DNA of 36,381 nucleotides, taken from positions 1 through 36,381 of the forward strand of contig PAPH01000083.1 of NCBI GenBank assembly GCA_002709005.1, in the 5' to 3' direction. Origin of the DNA: Hyphomicrobiales bacterium. GTDB taxonomy: Bacteria > Pseudomonadota > Alphaproteobacteria > Rhizobiales > Rhizobiaceae. A program made the translations under genes and the position numbers. Below are positions 22,504-31,378 of this stretch, one piece after another (position 1 is the first letter of the stretch; each line of letters begins with the position of its first letter). The notes under the pieces are model-generated. The model saw only the letters and a program-made list of their open reading frames with translations. It made no database searches and was not told the DNA's origin.

Positions 22504-23436
22504 CTAGATCTTCAGATCGCCCGCCCCGCTGTCGATATGCGGCGCCCAGAAGGCCACGCTTTCGGCGATCTGGCCGATGACCTGCCGGTCGTTCGGTTCG
22601 CGCTCCTTGAAAGAGAGTTCAAGGCAGATCTCGTTGTCCTTCGCGCCTCCCTCCGCGAACGCCTTCAAAAGCGGTTCGGGTTGCACGGCGCCTTTGGCGT
22701 TGAAGTCGGCGGTGAACGGCCGGTGGCCGGACTTGTCCATCATCGACTGCTTGATGTGGATGATCGGCGAGACTTTCGGCACCGCCCGCGCCCAGGCATA
22801 GGGATCGGTATCGTCCGGGTTTGGCGAGGTCACGTCGCCGTGGTCGATATCGGCCATCATCCACATGGGCACCGCCATCCGGGCGGCCATCAGCCGCTCC
22901 CGGAGCGCCATGGCGGCCTGGATCGTCTCGCCAAACTCGCGACCGACACTCATCGGCTCCCAGTAGACGTAGCAAAGCCCGGCATCCTTGGCGTGCTCGG
23001 CCACTTGAGCCCAGCAGTCTATGGCGATCTTGATCAGTTCCTCGCGGCGGGCCGGATCGTCGTAATCCCTGTAGGTGAAGATCGCGAACTGGGTGCCGAC
23101 CGCATGGCCACCCAGATCGGCGATGATGTCGGCAAAGGTCTTGAACCAGTCGACATAATAGCGGCGCACGCCCGCATCGGGATGGCCGAAATGGTTGAGC
23201 CGCCCATACGGACCCGTCATGCCCGAGGTCACCCGCGCGCCGGTGCGGTTCAGCGCCCGGCCCATCTGCCGCGTCATGCGGCGGATCACCGGTGCCTGCC
23301 AGCCCGGATTGATGAACTCGTGGGTGAGCTGGATATCGCGGATCTTGATGTCGCGTGCGATCGTCTCGACGAGATCGTCGGGATCGGCGAAGCGGTTGAC
23401 CAGCGGATTGGTGTTGAGAGAGAGCGTCAGAGCCAT
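22504..23436 (-). CDS. eryC: Tetrulose-phosphate epimerase/isomerase EryC (xylose-isomerase-like TIM barrel)
   Basis: This 310-residue TIM-barrel protein has probable metal ligands at strand ends: Glu160 (YVYWEPMSVGREFG), Asp196 (MMADIDHGD), His227 (IIHIKQSM) and Glu273 (ICLELSF), as in sugar-phosphate isomerases of the AP-endonuclease-2 fold. In Brucella, EryC acts on the tetrulose phosphate made by EryB as the racemase/isomerase step towards D-erythrose 4-phosphate. Its ATG (23434-23436) is one base from the eryB stop, so translation is coupled. The N-terminus LTLSLNTNPLVNRFADPDDL and overall length match the EryC group. Confidence 0.9.
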   Translation of the reverse strand: MALTLSLNTNPLVNRFADPDDLVETIARDIKIRDIQLTHEFINPGWQAPVIRRMTRQMGRALNRTGARVTSGMTGPYGRLNHFGHPDAGVRRYYVDWFKTFADIIADLGGHAVGTQFAIFTYRDYDDPARREELIKIAIDCWAQVAEHAKDAGLCYVYWEPMSVGREFGETIQAAMALRERLMAARMAVPMWMMADIDHGDVTSPNPDDTDPYAWARAVPKVSPIIHIKQSMMDKSGHRPFTADFNAKGAVQPEPLLKAFAEGGAKDNEICLELSFKEREPNDRQVIGQIAESVAFWAPHIDSGAGDLKI

Positions 23437-23437
23437 G

Positions 23438-24949
23438 TCAGGCAGCCTCGACGCGGGCGCGATCGAACCACTCGGCGAAAGCTGCCTGCTCGGTCTCTGT
23501 CAGATGAAGCCGGTGCTTGGTCCGTCGCCAGATAATGTCCTCGGCGGTCTGCGCCCATTCGTTCCTGACCAGATAGTTGACCTCCGCCTCGTAGAGACAG
23601 CCACCAAAATGGCGACCGAGGCCGTCGAGATCCTTCGCGTCACCCACGATCTGCGCAATTCGCGTGCCGTAAAGCCGGCCGTAGTGGCGGCGCAGTTCGC
23701 GCGGCATCCATGGATAATCGGTCTTCATCTTGTTGCGGAACAACTCGTAATCGGCGTTCTCGATGTCCCCGCCGGCGAGCGGGGCATGCGCCGTCCAGTC
23801 GCCACTCATCCCCGGGAAGAATTTCCGGATCCTGTGCAGGCCACGTTCGGCGAGTTCGCGGAACGTGGTGATCTTGCCGCCGAAAATGTTGAGAAGCGGC
23901 GCACCGCCGGTTTCGTCGAGATCGAAGACATAGTCGCGGGTCACGGCAGAGGGATTGCCCTGGCCGTCATCGAACAGCGGACGCACGCCCGAGAATGTCG
24001 TCAGAACATCGTCACGCGTGAGCTGTTCCTTGAAGTACCGGTTGACCGCATCGATCAGGTACTGGATCTCGCTCTCATCGGCCTCAACGTCCTCGGCCCG
24101 GCCTTCATAGGCGATATCGGTGGTGCCGATCAGCGCCTTGTCGCGCTCATAGGGATTGATGAAGATCACCCGCTTGTCGTGGTTCTGCACCAGATAGGCG
24201 TTCTCGCCCTTCCAGAACTTCGGCACGATGATGTGGCTGCCCTTGACCAGGCGCACATTGCGCGCGGAGTTCGAGCCCGCCACGCGGTTGACGACGTCGG
24301 TTACCCAGGGACCGGCGGCATTGACCAGAACCCTGGCCTCGAACTCCCTCGTTTCGCCGGTCACGGCATTCTTCGTCATCACCTTCCAGACGCCGTTCTC
24401 CCGGCGCGCGCTCACGCACGGGGTCCGGGTCAGGACCACGCAGCCACGCTCGGCGGCGTCGACGGCGTTGAGGACGACGAGACGGGCGTCATCCACCCAG
24501 CAGTCGGAATATTCGAAGCCCTTGGTATACTTGTCCTTGATCGCCGCGCCCTCCGGATCTCGAAGCAGGTTGAGCGTGCGCGTCCCCGGCAGTTTCTTGC
24601 GACCGCCGAGATTGTCGTAGAGAAAGAGGCCAAGACGGACCAGCCAGGCCGGACGGTCCTCAGGGCTGTGGGGCAGCACGAAGCGCATCGGCCAGATGAT
24701 GTGGGGTGCTGCGTTCATCAGCACCTCGCGTTCGATCAGCGCCTCGCGCACCAGCCGGAACTCGTAATATTCGAGATAGCGCAGGCCGCCATGGACGAGC
24801 TTGCCGGAGCGCGAGGAGGTGCCTTCGGCCAGATCGTCCTTCTCGCACAGGACGACGCTCAGCCCCCTGCCCGCCGCGTCGCGCGCGATGCCGGCGCCGT
24901 TGATGCCGCCTCCGATGACGAACAGATCGACCTTGGGGATCTCTGTCAT
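23438..24949 (-). CDS. eryB: Erythritol-phosphate dehydrogenase EryB (GlpD-like flavoprotein)
   Basis: This 503-residue FAD protein of the glycerol-3-phosphate dehydrogenase family has LFVIGGGINGAGIARDAAG (9-27), SSRSGKLVHGGLRYLEYYEF and VLVNAAGPWVTDVVN, then GVRPLFDDG and the C-terminal helical domain ending near WRRTKHRLHL. EryB oxidises erythritol 4-phosphate to the tetrulose phosphate and passes electrons to the membrane quinone pool. Length matches Brucella EryB (about 500). The ATG overlaps the eryA stop as ATGA (24946-24949). The alternative, a true GlpD, is less likely because it lies between eryA and eryC. Confidence 0.9.
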   Translation of the reverse strand: MTEIPKVDLFVIGGGINGAGIARDAAGRGLSVVLCEKDDLAEGTSSRSGKLVHGGLRYLEYYEFRLVREALIEREVLMNAAPHIIWPMRFVLPHSPEDRPAWLVRLGLFLYDNLGGRKKLPGTRTLNLLRDPEGAAIKDKYTKGFEYSDCWVDDARLVVLNAVDAAERGCVVLTRTPCVSARRENGVWKVMTKNAVTGETREFEARVLVNAAGPWVTDVVNRVAGSNSARNVRLVKGSHIIVPKFWKGENAYLVQNHDKRVIFINPYERDKALIGTTDIAYEGRAEDVEADESEIQYLIDAVNRYFKEQLTRDDVLTTFSGVRPLFDDGQGNPSAVTRDYVFDLDETGGAPLLNIFGGKITTFRELAERGLHRIRKFFPGMSGDWTAHAPLAGGDIENADYELFRNKMKTDYPWMPRELRRHYGRLYGTRIAQIVGDAKDLDGLGRHFGGCLYEAEVNYLVRNEWAQTAEDIIWRRTKHRLHLTETEQAAFAEWFDRARVEAA

Positions 24950-26517
24950 TGATTTTCTCCTTGCGCCGCGCGGCCGGCTGCCAGGTCGTCCCAGACAGGC
25001 GCCAGCGCGATCCGCGCCTTGCGGTATGATGAAAAGAGCGTGTCGTAGACGGGAACGAGATCCGCTTCAGGCGCCTCTGCCGGCCCCAGAAGCGGCGTCA
25101 CCCATTCGGCGATGCAGGCGTCCATGTCCGGATAGGCGCCGATGGCGACAGCCGCCATCATCGCGCAGCCCGCCGCACCCGCTTCCTCGCGGGAGGATGT
25201 CCTGACCGGCGTATCAAGCGCCGCGGCCAGCACTTTCCGGAGCGAGGACGAGCGCGCAGCACCCCCGGTCAGCCGCAGTTCGTTCGGCATGTCGCCCATG
25301 GCCGAATAGCAATCGCGCGCGGCCATCCCCAGTCCCTCGACCACCGCGCGGATCATGTCCGGGAAACGGTGATTGGCGTTGAGCCCGACGAAACTCGCCC
25401 GCGCGTCCGCATTCACGAAAGGCCCGCGCTCGCCGGCTTCCGAGATATAGGGGTGATAGACCAAGGCGCCGGGCACGGTTCCATCCATCCAGCCGTCGAT
25501 CCGGGCGACCAGTTCAGCGTGGCTCGGGGCCTCGCCCATCTCGCGCATCAGATCTTCGGCCACAGAAAGTGCCCAGTCGATATTGAGCGTCGAGGCCATG
25601 TTGGTCTGGACCTGGGTGACGAGATCGTCGGACGGCAGGCAGATCACGTAGCCGGTGCCCTCGGCATTGAGATGCACCTCGCGCGAGCGCACCGCGCGCA
25701 TGTGGACGCCGGTGGAGCCGACCGTCGAGCAGGCGACACCCGCCTCGCCGGTATGGACGCCGCTGCCGAGCGCCGTCATGACCATGTCGACATAGCCGAG
25801 TGTGACCGGCGTGCCCGACTTGAGGCCTGTCTGGCGCGCGGCGTCGGCCGTCAGCGGAAAGGTCTCTTTCGAACCGTCGATGATTTCGGGAAGAAGATGC
25901 CGGCGCTTTTCGAGCCCGAGTGCGGAGATCACCACGTCGGAATAGCGCCGGTCGCGGAAATTGCCGAAGGTGAAGCTCGCTTCCGACGGGTCGGTGGCGC
26001 GCACGCCGGTGAGATTGAGAAAGAGCCAGTCCTTGCAGTGGAGCGCAACCTCGGACCGGTCGAGCAGGCCGGGACAGATGGCCTGCATATGCGCCATCTG
26101 GGTTCCCTGCTGGCAGGTATTGAGCCCGGTCCCCGTCGCCTCGAAGCGGGCGCGCTCATCCGCTCCCTTCACCAGGCGGGACACAGTCGGCGCGGCGCGG
26201 GCGTCGAGCCAGATCCAAGCATCGCCCGCCGGTTGATCATCCTTGCCGACCAGCCAGGTGCCGTCGCCCTGCCCCGTCAGCGCGATGGCCGCGGTGCGCC
26301 CCGGCAGATCGTCGATCTTCTCGCCCAGACCGCGGATCGCGGCGGCGCAGTCGTTCCATGTCTGGCTGAGCGACTGGGTTGCCGAACCGTCGCGTCGCAT
26401 CTCGTAGCGGTTGCGAACGGAGGCCGCGCCGATCTGCTCGCCAGACAGCGTGAAGGCCACCGCCTTGATGACCGAAGTTCCGGCATCGACGCCGATAATG
26501 ATATCAGCGCCGGACAT
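24946..26517 (-). CDS. eryA: Erythritol kinase EryA (FGGY family)
   Basis: This 523-residue FGGY kinase has the phosphate-binding IIIGVDAGTSVIKAVAF near the N-terminus, IALTGQGDGTWLVGKD, the likely catalytic Asp in LGYVDMVMTALGSG (about 244) and RLTGGAARSSSLRKVLAAAL with AGAAGCAMMAAVAIGA. EryA phosphorylates erythritol, the first step of the pathway. I took the ATG at 26515-26517; a GTG one codon earlier is equally possible, and neither has a strong ribosome site. It heads eryABCD and is divergent from the importer genes, so the 420-base gap should hold both promoters. Length agrees with Brucella EryA. Confidence 0.92.
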   Translation of the reverse strand: MSGADIIIGVDAGTSVIKAVAFTLSGEQIGAASVRNRYEMRRDGSATQSLSQTWNDCAAAIRGLGEKIDDLPGRTAAIALTGQGDGTWLVGKDDQPAGDAWIWLDARAAPTVSRLVKGADERARFEATGTGLNTCQQGTQMAHMQAICPGLLDRSEVALHCKDWLFLNLTGVRATDPSEASFTFGNFRDRRYSDVVISALGLEKRRHLLPEIIDGSKETFPLTADAARQTGLKSGTPVTLGYVDMVMTALGSGVHTGEAGVACSTVGSTGVHMRAVRSREVHLNAEGTGYVICLPSDDLVTQVQTNMASTLNIDWALSVAEDLMREMGEAPSHAELVARIDGWMDGTVPGALVYHPYISEAGERGPFVNADARASFVGLNANHRFPDMIRAVVEGLGMAARDCYSAMGDMPNELRLTGGAARSSSLRKVLAAALDTPVRTSSREEAGAAGCAMMAAVAIGAYPDMDACIAEWVTPLLGPAEAPEADLVPVYDTLFSSYRKARIALAPVWDDLAAGRAAQGENQ

Positions 26518-26937
26518 CACAGCACCGGCGCAAGCCGCTGTTTCCGCTGGTGAAAATCATCCTCGCTCCCAGTCTTCCTCATCTCCCGCGCAAGCCTTTC
26601 GCCGACTCGCCGCAACGCTTGAGAATAGCGGCGCCCTCCAGTCGCAACTCCGCGTCGTTCCGAAAAACCGTGTAGCACAGAAAAATGGGAAAATGTGTAT
26701 TTCTTTGCAGACAACGTAATTTTTTTCACTTATGGTCCACCCCATGATTGGCGCCCTTCGTGACGCCGGAGGCTGTTCGCAAAACGGGATTGAGGAGTTC
26801 CGGAACAGCTTGAACGGGAGGAGAATACGGACCGTGCGAGCGCCGTCGACTTTCCCAAAAATTGAACCGATCGCTCGAACAGGGCGGCTTTCGAAGGCTC
26901 CGCTCATGGAGCCCGCGAGAACGGATACGGGACTGAC
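26518..26937. promoter_or_regulatory. Divergent ery control region between eryA and the importer operon
   Basis: A 420-base gap with no established gene. Bases 26665-26735 are AT-rich against the GC-rich surroundings and include AAAAATGGGAAAATGTG and ATTTTTTTCAC, the likely place for promoters and EryD or other regulator sites. No clear -35/-10 pair or long palindrome stands out. At 26816-26823 a GGGAGGAG precedes a GTG (26834) that opens a possible 35-codon frame ending in the start codon of the next gene. Confidence 0.55.
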
Positions 26938-26941
26938 ATGA
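26834..26941 (+). CDS. Possible short leader ORF upstream of the DUF2291 gene
   Basis: A GTG preceded by GGGAGGAG (10-base spacer) opens 35 codons, starting VRAPSTFPKIEPIARTGRLS, and stops at a TGA inside ATGA, overlapping the DUF2291 start. Such an overlap would couple translation, as at other joints in this locus. The peptide resembles nothing I know, and its composition is ordinary for non-coding GC-rich DNA. It may be chance. Confidence 0.2.
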   Translation: MRAPSTFPKIEPIARTGRLSKAPLMEPARTDTGLT

Positions 26942-27585
26942 CGGGCATCGCATCTGCGGGCAAATCAGGCATCACCCGGCGCAGGGTCGTCATCGGAGCG
27001 GCGGTCATCGCGCTCGTCGGCGCCATCGCGATCGATACAACCGTCGTCAAGGTGGGCTCGGAGGCCGACCTCCGGCAGCAGGCCTTCGACCCTGACACGT
27101 TCGGTCAGAACGAATTCCCTCGCATTCGCGACGTCGTCGCCGAACGCGCTCCGGACGCGGCGACTCTCGCCAACGAACTCGCCGCCGACAAGAAAGCCGC
27201 GATCAAGGCCTACGGCACCCAGGCGGGCGCCTTCCCGGTGATGCCCGTGAAATTCACCGGCACGGTCGGTGAAGGGAAGTCCGGCATTTTCGACGTCGCC
27301 GTCGACGGCTTGCCGGAGGGAACCAAGATCCGCGTCCAGACCGGACCGGCAATCAACGGCACCGAGCTGCGCGACGCGCCCGGCGACATCGAATTCGGCG
27401 CCTTCAAGAACCAGATCGAGTACCAGGACGCCGGCGCCGGCATCAACCGCGCCATGTCCGAAGCCACGCTGGCCGATCTCGACCGCGAGGCGCTGAGCGG
27501 CAAGACGATCTCCGTGACCGGCGCCTTCACCCTGATCAACCCGAAGAGCTGGCTGGTGACCCCGGTCGAGCTCCAGGTGCAGTGA
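26938..27585 (+). CDS. DUF2291 family membrane-anchored periplasmic protein of the sugar importer operon
   Basis: This 215-residue protein has a basic N-terminal tail (ITRRR), one membrane helix (about residues 17-34) and a soluble periplasmic domain with DPDTFGQNEFPRIRDVV and FPVMPVKFTGTVGEGKSGIFDV, matching DUF2291 proteins found beside RbsABC-like sugar importers in proteobacteria. No Cys follows the helix, so it is anchored by the helix and is not a lipoprotein. Function is unknown; an accessory role in substrate capture or importer assembly is inferred from linkage. It is the first gene of the importer operon, and its TGA overlaps the ATG of the ATPase gene by one base (TGATG). Confidence 0.82.
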   Translation: MTGIASAGKSGITRRRVVIGAAVIALVGAIAIDTTVVKVGSEADLRQQAFDPDTFGQNEFPRIRDVVAERAPDAATLANELAADKKAAIKAYGTQAGAFPVMPVKFTGTVGEGKSGIFDVAVDGLPEGTKIRVQTGPAINGTELRDAPGDIEFGAFKNQIEYQDAGAGINRAMSEATLADLDREALSGKTISVTGAFTLINPKSWLVTPVELQVQ

Positions 27586-29138
27586 TGAAGACGCCCGCGC
27601 ACAGCGAGACGCCGACGAACCGCCCCGACGAGGCAGAAGTCGTCCTCGCCGCGCGCAACGTCGCCAAGAGCTATGGCGCGGTGCATGCGCTCAAGGGCGT
27701 GAATTTCGACGTCCATCGCGGCCAGGTGACCACGCTTTTCGGCGAGAACGGCGCGGGCAAGTCGACGCTGATGAAGATCCTCTCGGGCGTCCAGCAGCCA
27801 ACCTCGGGCGAACTGCTGCTGGAAGGCAAGCCGGTGACGTTCAGCTCCACCGTCGACGCGCGTGACCGGGGGATCTCGATCATCCACCAGGAACTCAGCC
27901 TGGCGCCCAACATGAATGTCCGCGACAACATCTTCATGGGCCGCGAGATCATGGGTGTGACCGGCGTCGATTTCGCCGAGGAAGAACGCCAGGCCCGCGC
28001 GCTGATGGAAGAGCTCGAGGAGGATATCGATCCCCTGACCAGGGTCGAGGATCTCCGTCTCGGCCAGCAGCAGATCGTCGAGATCGCCCGCGCGCTGTCG
28101 GTCAAATCGCGCATCCTGATCATGGACGAGCCCACCTCGGCGCTGTCGGCGTCGGAAGTCGAGGTACTTTTCGGCGTCATCCGCGATCTCAAGGAACGCG
28201 GCGTCTCGATCGTCTACATTTCGCACCATCTCGAGGAAGCGCTGACGATCACCGATCATGCGGTGGTGCTGCGCGACGGCGAGATGACGGCTTACGCCCC
28301 GCGCAACGAGATCGATCTCGAATGGATCGTGCGCAACATGGTGGGCGAGAACTTTGATCTCGGCTCGCCGCCGGAGGGGCACGCGTTCGGTGCCCCTGCC
28401 CTGCAACTCGAAAATCTGTCCGTGCCGGCCAATTCCGGCATAGGCAACGCGGTCGAGCAGCTGAACCTGACCGTAAAAGCTGGCGAGATCGTCTGCATCT
28501 ACGGACTGATGGGCGCCGGGCGTACCGAGATGATGGAATGCGTGGCGGGCCGCACCGAGGCCACGGGCGGCCGCATCCTGCTTCACGGCGAGGACATTTC
28601 AGGTCTCACAATCGCCCAGCGGATCGAGGCCGGGCTGGTGCTCGTTCCCGAGGACCGCCAGCGCGACGGGCTGGTGCAGACCATGTCGGTCGGCCGCAAC
28701 CTGTCGCTCGCCTCCATCGGCAATTTCACCCGCGGGCTTCTGACCAGCCGCCGTGACGAGCGCGAGATCATCGACCGGTCGATCCGCGAGGTCACGGTCA
28801 AGACTGACGGACCGGACGCGCCGATTGGCTCCCTGTCGGGGGGCAACCAGCAGAAGGTGGTCATCGGCAAGATGCTGGCCACCTCGCCGTCCGTCGTCCT
28901 TCTCGACGAACCGAGCCGCGGCATCGACATTGGCGCCAAGGCGGAGGTCTTCCGCATTCTCGCCGACCACGCCCGCGACGGCATGGCGGTGGTTTATTCG
29001 ACATCCGAAGTCGGCGAATGCCTGGCCATCGCCCACCGCATCATCGTCATGCGGCGCGGCCAGATCGCCGCCGAGTTCACACACGACACGACCAAGGAAG
29101 CCATCATGGCCGCCTCCGGCGAGAGCCTGGTCGCATAG
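27585..29138 (+). CDS. eryE: Sugar/polyol ABC importer ATPase (RbsA-like, two ATPase domains; EryE type)
   Basis: This 517-residue tandem ATPase has an N-terminal domain with Walker A GENGAGKST (about 54-62), VEDLRLGQQQIVEIARAL and Walker B ILIMDEPTSAL. The C-terminal domain has the altered Walker A GLMGAGRTE usual for RbsA/MglA-type proteins, SLSGGNQQKVVIGKML and VVLLDEPSRGIDIGA. It powers uptake of a sugar or polyol. I chose the ATG at 27585 (MKTPAHSETP); a GTG one codon earlier is an alternative. Adjacent eryABCD and the gene order (ATPase, permease, binding protein) point to erythritol, as for rhizobial EryEFG. Confidence 0.9.
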   Translation: MKTPAHSETPTNRPDEAEVVLAARNVAKSYGAVHALKGVNFDVHRGQVTTLFGENGAGKSTLMKILSGVQQPTSGELLLEGKPVTFSSTVDARDRGISIIHQELSLAPNMNVRDNIFMGREIMGVTGVDFAEEERQARALMEELEEDIDPLTRVEDLRLGQQQIVEIARALSVKSRILIMDEPTSALSASEVEVLFGVIRDLKERGVSIVYISHHLEEALTITDHAVVLRDGEMTAYAPRNEIDLEWIVRNMVGENFDLGSPPEGHAFGAPALQLENLSVPANSGIGNAVEQLNLTVKAGEIVCIYGLMGAGRTEMMECVAGRTEATGGRILLHGEDISGLTIAQRIEAGLVLVPEDRQRDGLVQTMSVGRNLSLASIGNFTRGLLTSRRDEREIIDRSIREVTVKTDGPDAPIGSLSGGNQQKVVIGKMLATSPSVVLLDEPSRGIDIGAKAEVFRILADHARDGMAVVYSTSEVGECLAIAHRIIVMRRGQIAAEFTHDTTKEAIMAASGESLVA

Positions 29139-29161
29139 GAAAGCTGCAGGGAGCCCCGCAT

Positions 29162-30214
29162 ATGTCGGAAACGACAACCACCAGCGCCGAGACCGCCCCC
29201 GCCGGGAAGAAGAGCGGCTTTTCCATCGTGCACCTGCTGCTCGAGGGCCGCGCCTTCTTTGCGCTGATCGCCATCATCGCCACCTTCTCCTTCCTGTCGC
29301 CGAACTACGCCACGGTTTCGAATTTTCTGATCATGTCGAACCACGTGGCGATCTTCGGGCTCCTGGCGCTCGGCATGATGCTCGTCATCCTCAATGGCGG
29401 CATCGACCTCTCCGTGGGGTCCGTGCTTGGACTGACCGGGGTTTTCGCGGGCTTCCTGATGCAGGGCGTGGAGATCCAGTCGGCCGGCGTCATTCTCTAT
29501 CCGCCGGTATGGGCGGTGGTCGTCATGACGATCGGCCTCGGCGCTTTCGTCGGGCTCTGCAATGGTGTGCTGATCGCCTATTTCCGGGTACCGGCCTTCG
29601 TCGCGACGCTGGGATCGCTTTATGTCGCGCGCGGCGTGGCGCTGCTGATGACCAACGGGCTGACCTTCAACAATCTGCGCGGCGATGTCTCGCTCGACAA
29701 TACCGGCTTCGGCTGGCTCGGCTTCAACCGTCTCTTCGGCGTGCCGATAGGCGTCATCGTGCTCGCCATCGTCGCAATTGTCGCCGGCCTGGTGCTCTCG
29801 CGCACCGCCTTCGGCCGCTGGCTCTATTCCTCGGGCGGCAACGAGCGCGCGGCCGAACTCTCCGGCGTTCCGGTCAAGCGGGTGCAGGTCTCGGTCTATG
29901 TGCTGTCCGGCATGTGCGCCGCAATCGCCGGCCTGGTGCTGAGCTCGCAGCTCACCTCCGCCGGCCCGACCGCCGGCACCACCTATGAACTCACGGCCAT
30001 TGCGGCCGTCGTCGTCGGTGGCGCCTCGCTGATGGGTGGACGCGGCACGGTGCGCGGCACCCTGCTTGGCGCCTTCGTCATCGGTTTTTTGAGCGACGGC
30101 CTCGTCATCATCGGCGTGAGTTCCTACTGGCAGACCGTCTTTACCGGCGCGGTCATCGTGCTCGCCGTCATGCTCAACTCGATCCAATACGGAGGCCGTC
30201 GCATCGGACGCTGA
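29162..30214 (+). CDS. eryF: Sugar/polyol ABC importer permease (RbsC-like; EryF type)
   Basis: This 350-residue polytopic permease of the ribose-type family has about eight to ten hydrophobic helices, with LNGGIDLSVGSVLGLTGVFAG, AFVATLGSLYVARGVALL, the coupling loop GRWLYSSGGNERAAELSGV and GRGTVRGTLLGAFVIG. I chose the ATG at 29162 (MSETTTTSAETAPAG), preceded by AGGGAG at a normal distance. An in-frame extension further upstream would lie inside the ATPase gene. It forms the membrane channel for the importer. Confidence 0.9.
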   Translation: MSETTTTSAETAPAGKKSGFSIVHLLLEGRAFFALIAIIATFSFLSPNYATVSNFLIMSNHVAIFGLLALGMMLVILNGGIDLSVGSVLGLTGVFAGFLMQGVEIQSAGVILYPPVWAVVVMTIGLGAFVGLCNGVLIAYFRVPAFVATLGSLYVARGVALLMTNGLTFNNLRGDVSLDNTGFGWLGFNRLFGVPIGVIVLAIVAIVAGLVLSRTAFGRWLYSSGGNERAAELSGVPVKRVQVSVYVLSGMCAAIAGLVLSSQLTSAGPTAGTTYELTAIAAVVVGGASLMGGRGTVRGTLLGAFVIGFLSDGLVIIGVSSYWQTVFTGAVIVLAVMLNSIQYGGRRIGR

Positions 30215-30303
30215 CCTTCACACCCTTCGCGGAAAGCCCGGGAGGAGACCCGGACGCGGAACACCGCCGGAAACGGCACACAACCCAACAGGGAGGACCT
30301 GAA

Positions 30304-31251
30304 ATGCTGAAAATGACCAAACGCGCACTCCTCGTCGCAGCCGCATCGCTGCCGCTGATGACCAGTGCCGCATGGGCCGATGGCCTGATCTCGATCATCG
30401 TCACCGACCCGGCCAACCCCTACTGGTTCACCGAGGGCGAAGTGGCCAAGAAGACCGCCGAGGAACTCGGCTATACGGCCACAGTGGCTGCCCACAAGGG
30501 CGACACCAACGTCGAATCCAACCTGATCGATGCCGCTATCACCAACTCGGCCAAGGCGATCATCCTTGATCCGGCAAACGCCGACGGCTCGGTCGGCGTG
30601 GTGCGCAAGGCAACCGAAGCCGGAATCCCGGTCTTCCTCGTCAATGCGGAGATCAACGAATCCGGCATCGCCATCGGCCAGCTCGTCTCCAACAACGCCC
30701 AGGGTGCCGCGATCGGCGCAGTCCAGTGGCAGGAACTCGTCGGCGACAGCGCCAAGTATGTCGAGTTCTTCGGCAACCCGGCCGACAACAACGCGGCTAC
30801 CCGCTCGAACGGCTACAAGACCGTGCTGAGCCAGTACCCGGACCTGAACAAGGTCGCCGAGGAAGTGGCCAACTGGGACCGTACCCAAGGCTACAACAAG
30901 ATGCAGTCGATCATTCAGGCCAACCCTGAAATCGATGCCGTCATCTCAGGCAACGACGAAATGGCGCTCGGCGCGATCGCCGCGCTCAAGGAAGCCGGCA
31001 AGCTCGAAGGCGTGATCGTCGGCGGCTTCGACGGCTCGCCGGACGCGGTGGAAGCCATCAAGGCCGGCGAGATGGCCTATACCGTGCTGCAGCCGGTCGC
31101 CGTCTTCTCGCGTGAAGCCGTCATCCAGGCCGACCATTACATCAAGAATGGCGAGCCGATGGTCGCGGAAGAAAAGCAGCTCTTCGATTGCCTGCTGATC
31201 ACCCCGGACAACGTCGCCAACTACACCGGGCCGTTCACACTGTCTGAATAA
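30304..31251 (+). CDS. eryG: Sugar/polyol ABC importer substrate-binding protein (RbsB-like; EryG type)
   Basis: This 315-residue periplasmic binding protein has a signal peptide (RALLVAAASLPLMTSAAWA, cleavage probably after residue 26) and a two-domain periplasmic binding fold of the ribose family: IIVTDPANPYWFTEGEVA, AIILDPANADGSVGVVRKA, AVISGNDEMALGAIAALK and GVIVGGFDGSPDAVEAI. The Phe/Trp near the N-terminus and the Asp in GNDEM and GFDGS are typical ligand contacts. An AGGGAGGA ribosome site precedes the ATG. A strong terminator follows at 31273-31298. Erythritol as ligand is inferred from the neighbours. Confidence 0.91.
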   Translation: MLKMTKRALLVAAASLPLMTSAAWADGLISIIVTDPANPYWFTEGEVAKKTAEELGYTATVAAHKGDTNVESNLIDAAITNSAKAIILDPANADGSVGVVRKATEAGIPVFLVNAEINESGIAIGQLVSNNAQGAAIGAVQWQELVGDSAKYVEFFGNPADNNAATRSNGYKTVLSQYPDLNKVAEEVANWDRTQGYNKMQSIIQANPEIDAVISGNDEMALGAIAALKEAGKLEGVIVGGFDGSPDAVEAIKAGEMAYTVLQPVAVFSREAVIQADHYIKNGEPMVAEEKQLFDCLLITPDNVANYTGPFTLSE

Positions 31252-31272
31252 GTTCCTCCCGAGGACCGTGAG

Positions 31273-31298
31273 AGGGCGCCCTTCGTGGCGCCCTTTTT
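31273..31298 (+). terminator. Rho-independent terminator of the importer operon
   Basis: AGGGCGCC (31273-31280), a 6-base loop CTTCGT and GGCGCCCT (31287-31294) form a perfect 8-pair stem running into TTTTT. It lies 22 bases after the binding-protein stop and separates the importer from the riboswitch-controlled ribH2. Confidence 0.9.
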
Positions 31299-31378
31299 CG
31301 TTGCGAACCAGACACTTGAAACACTGCGTCAAGAAACTGATTCATTGACGCACCAGTCACGGGCCGGTATTCAGAAAA

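Noticed and set aside
23195..24952. Plus-strand open frame of 585 codons opposite eryB and eryC
   Set aside because: It runs across the junction of two real genes on the other strand, and no domain is recognisable.
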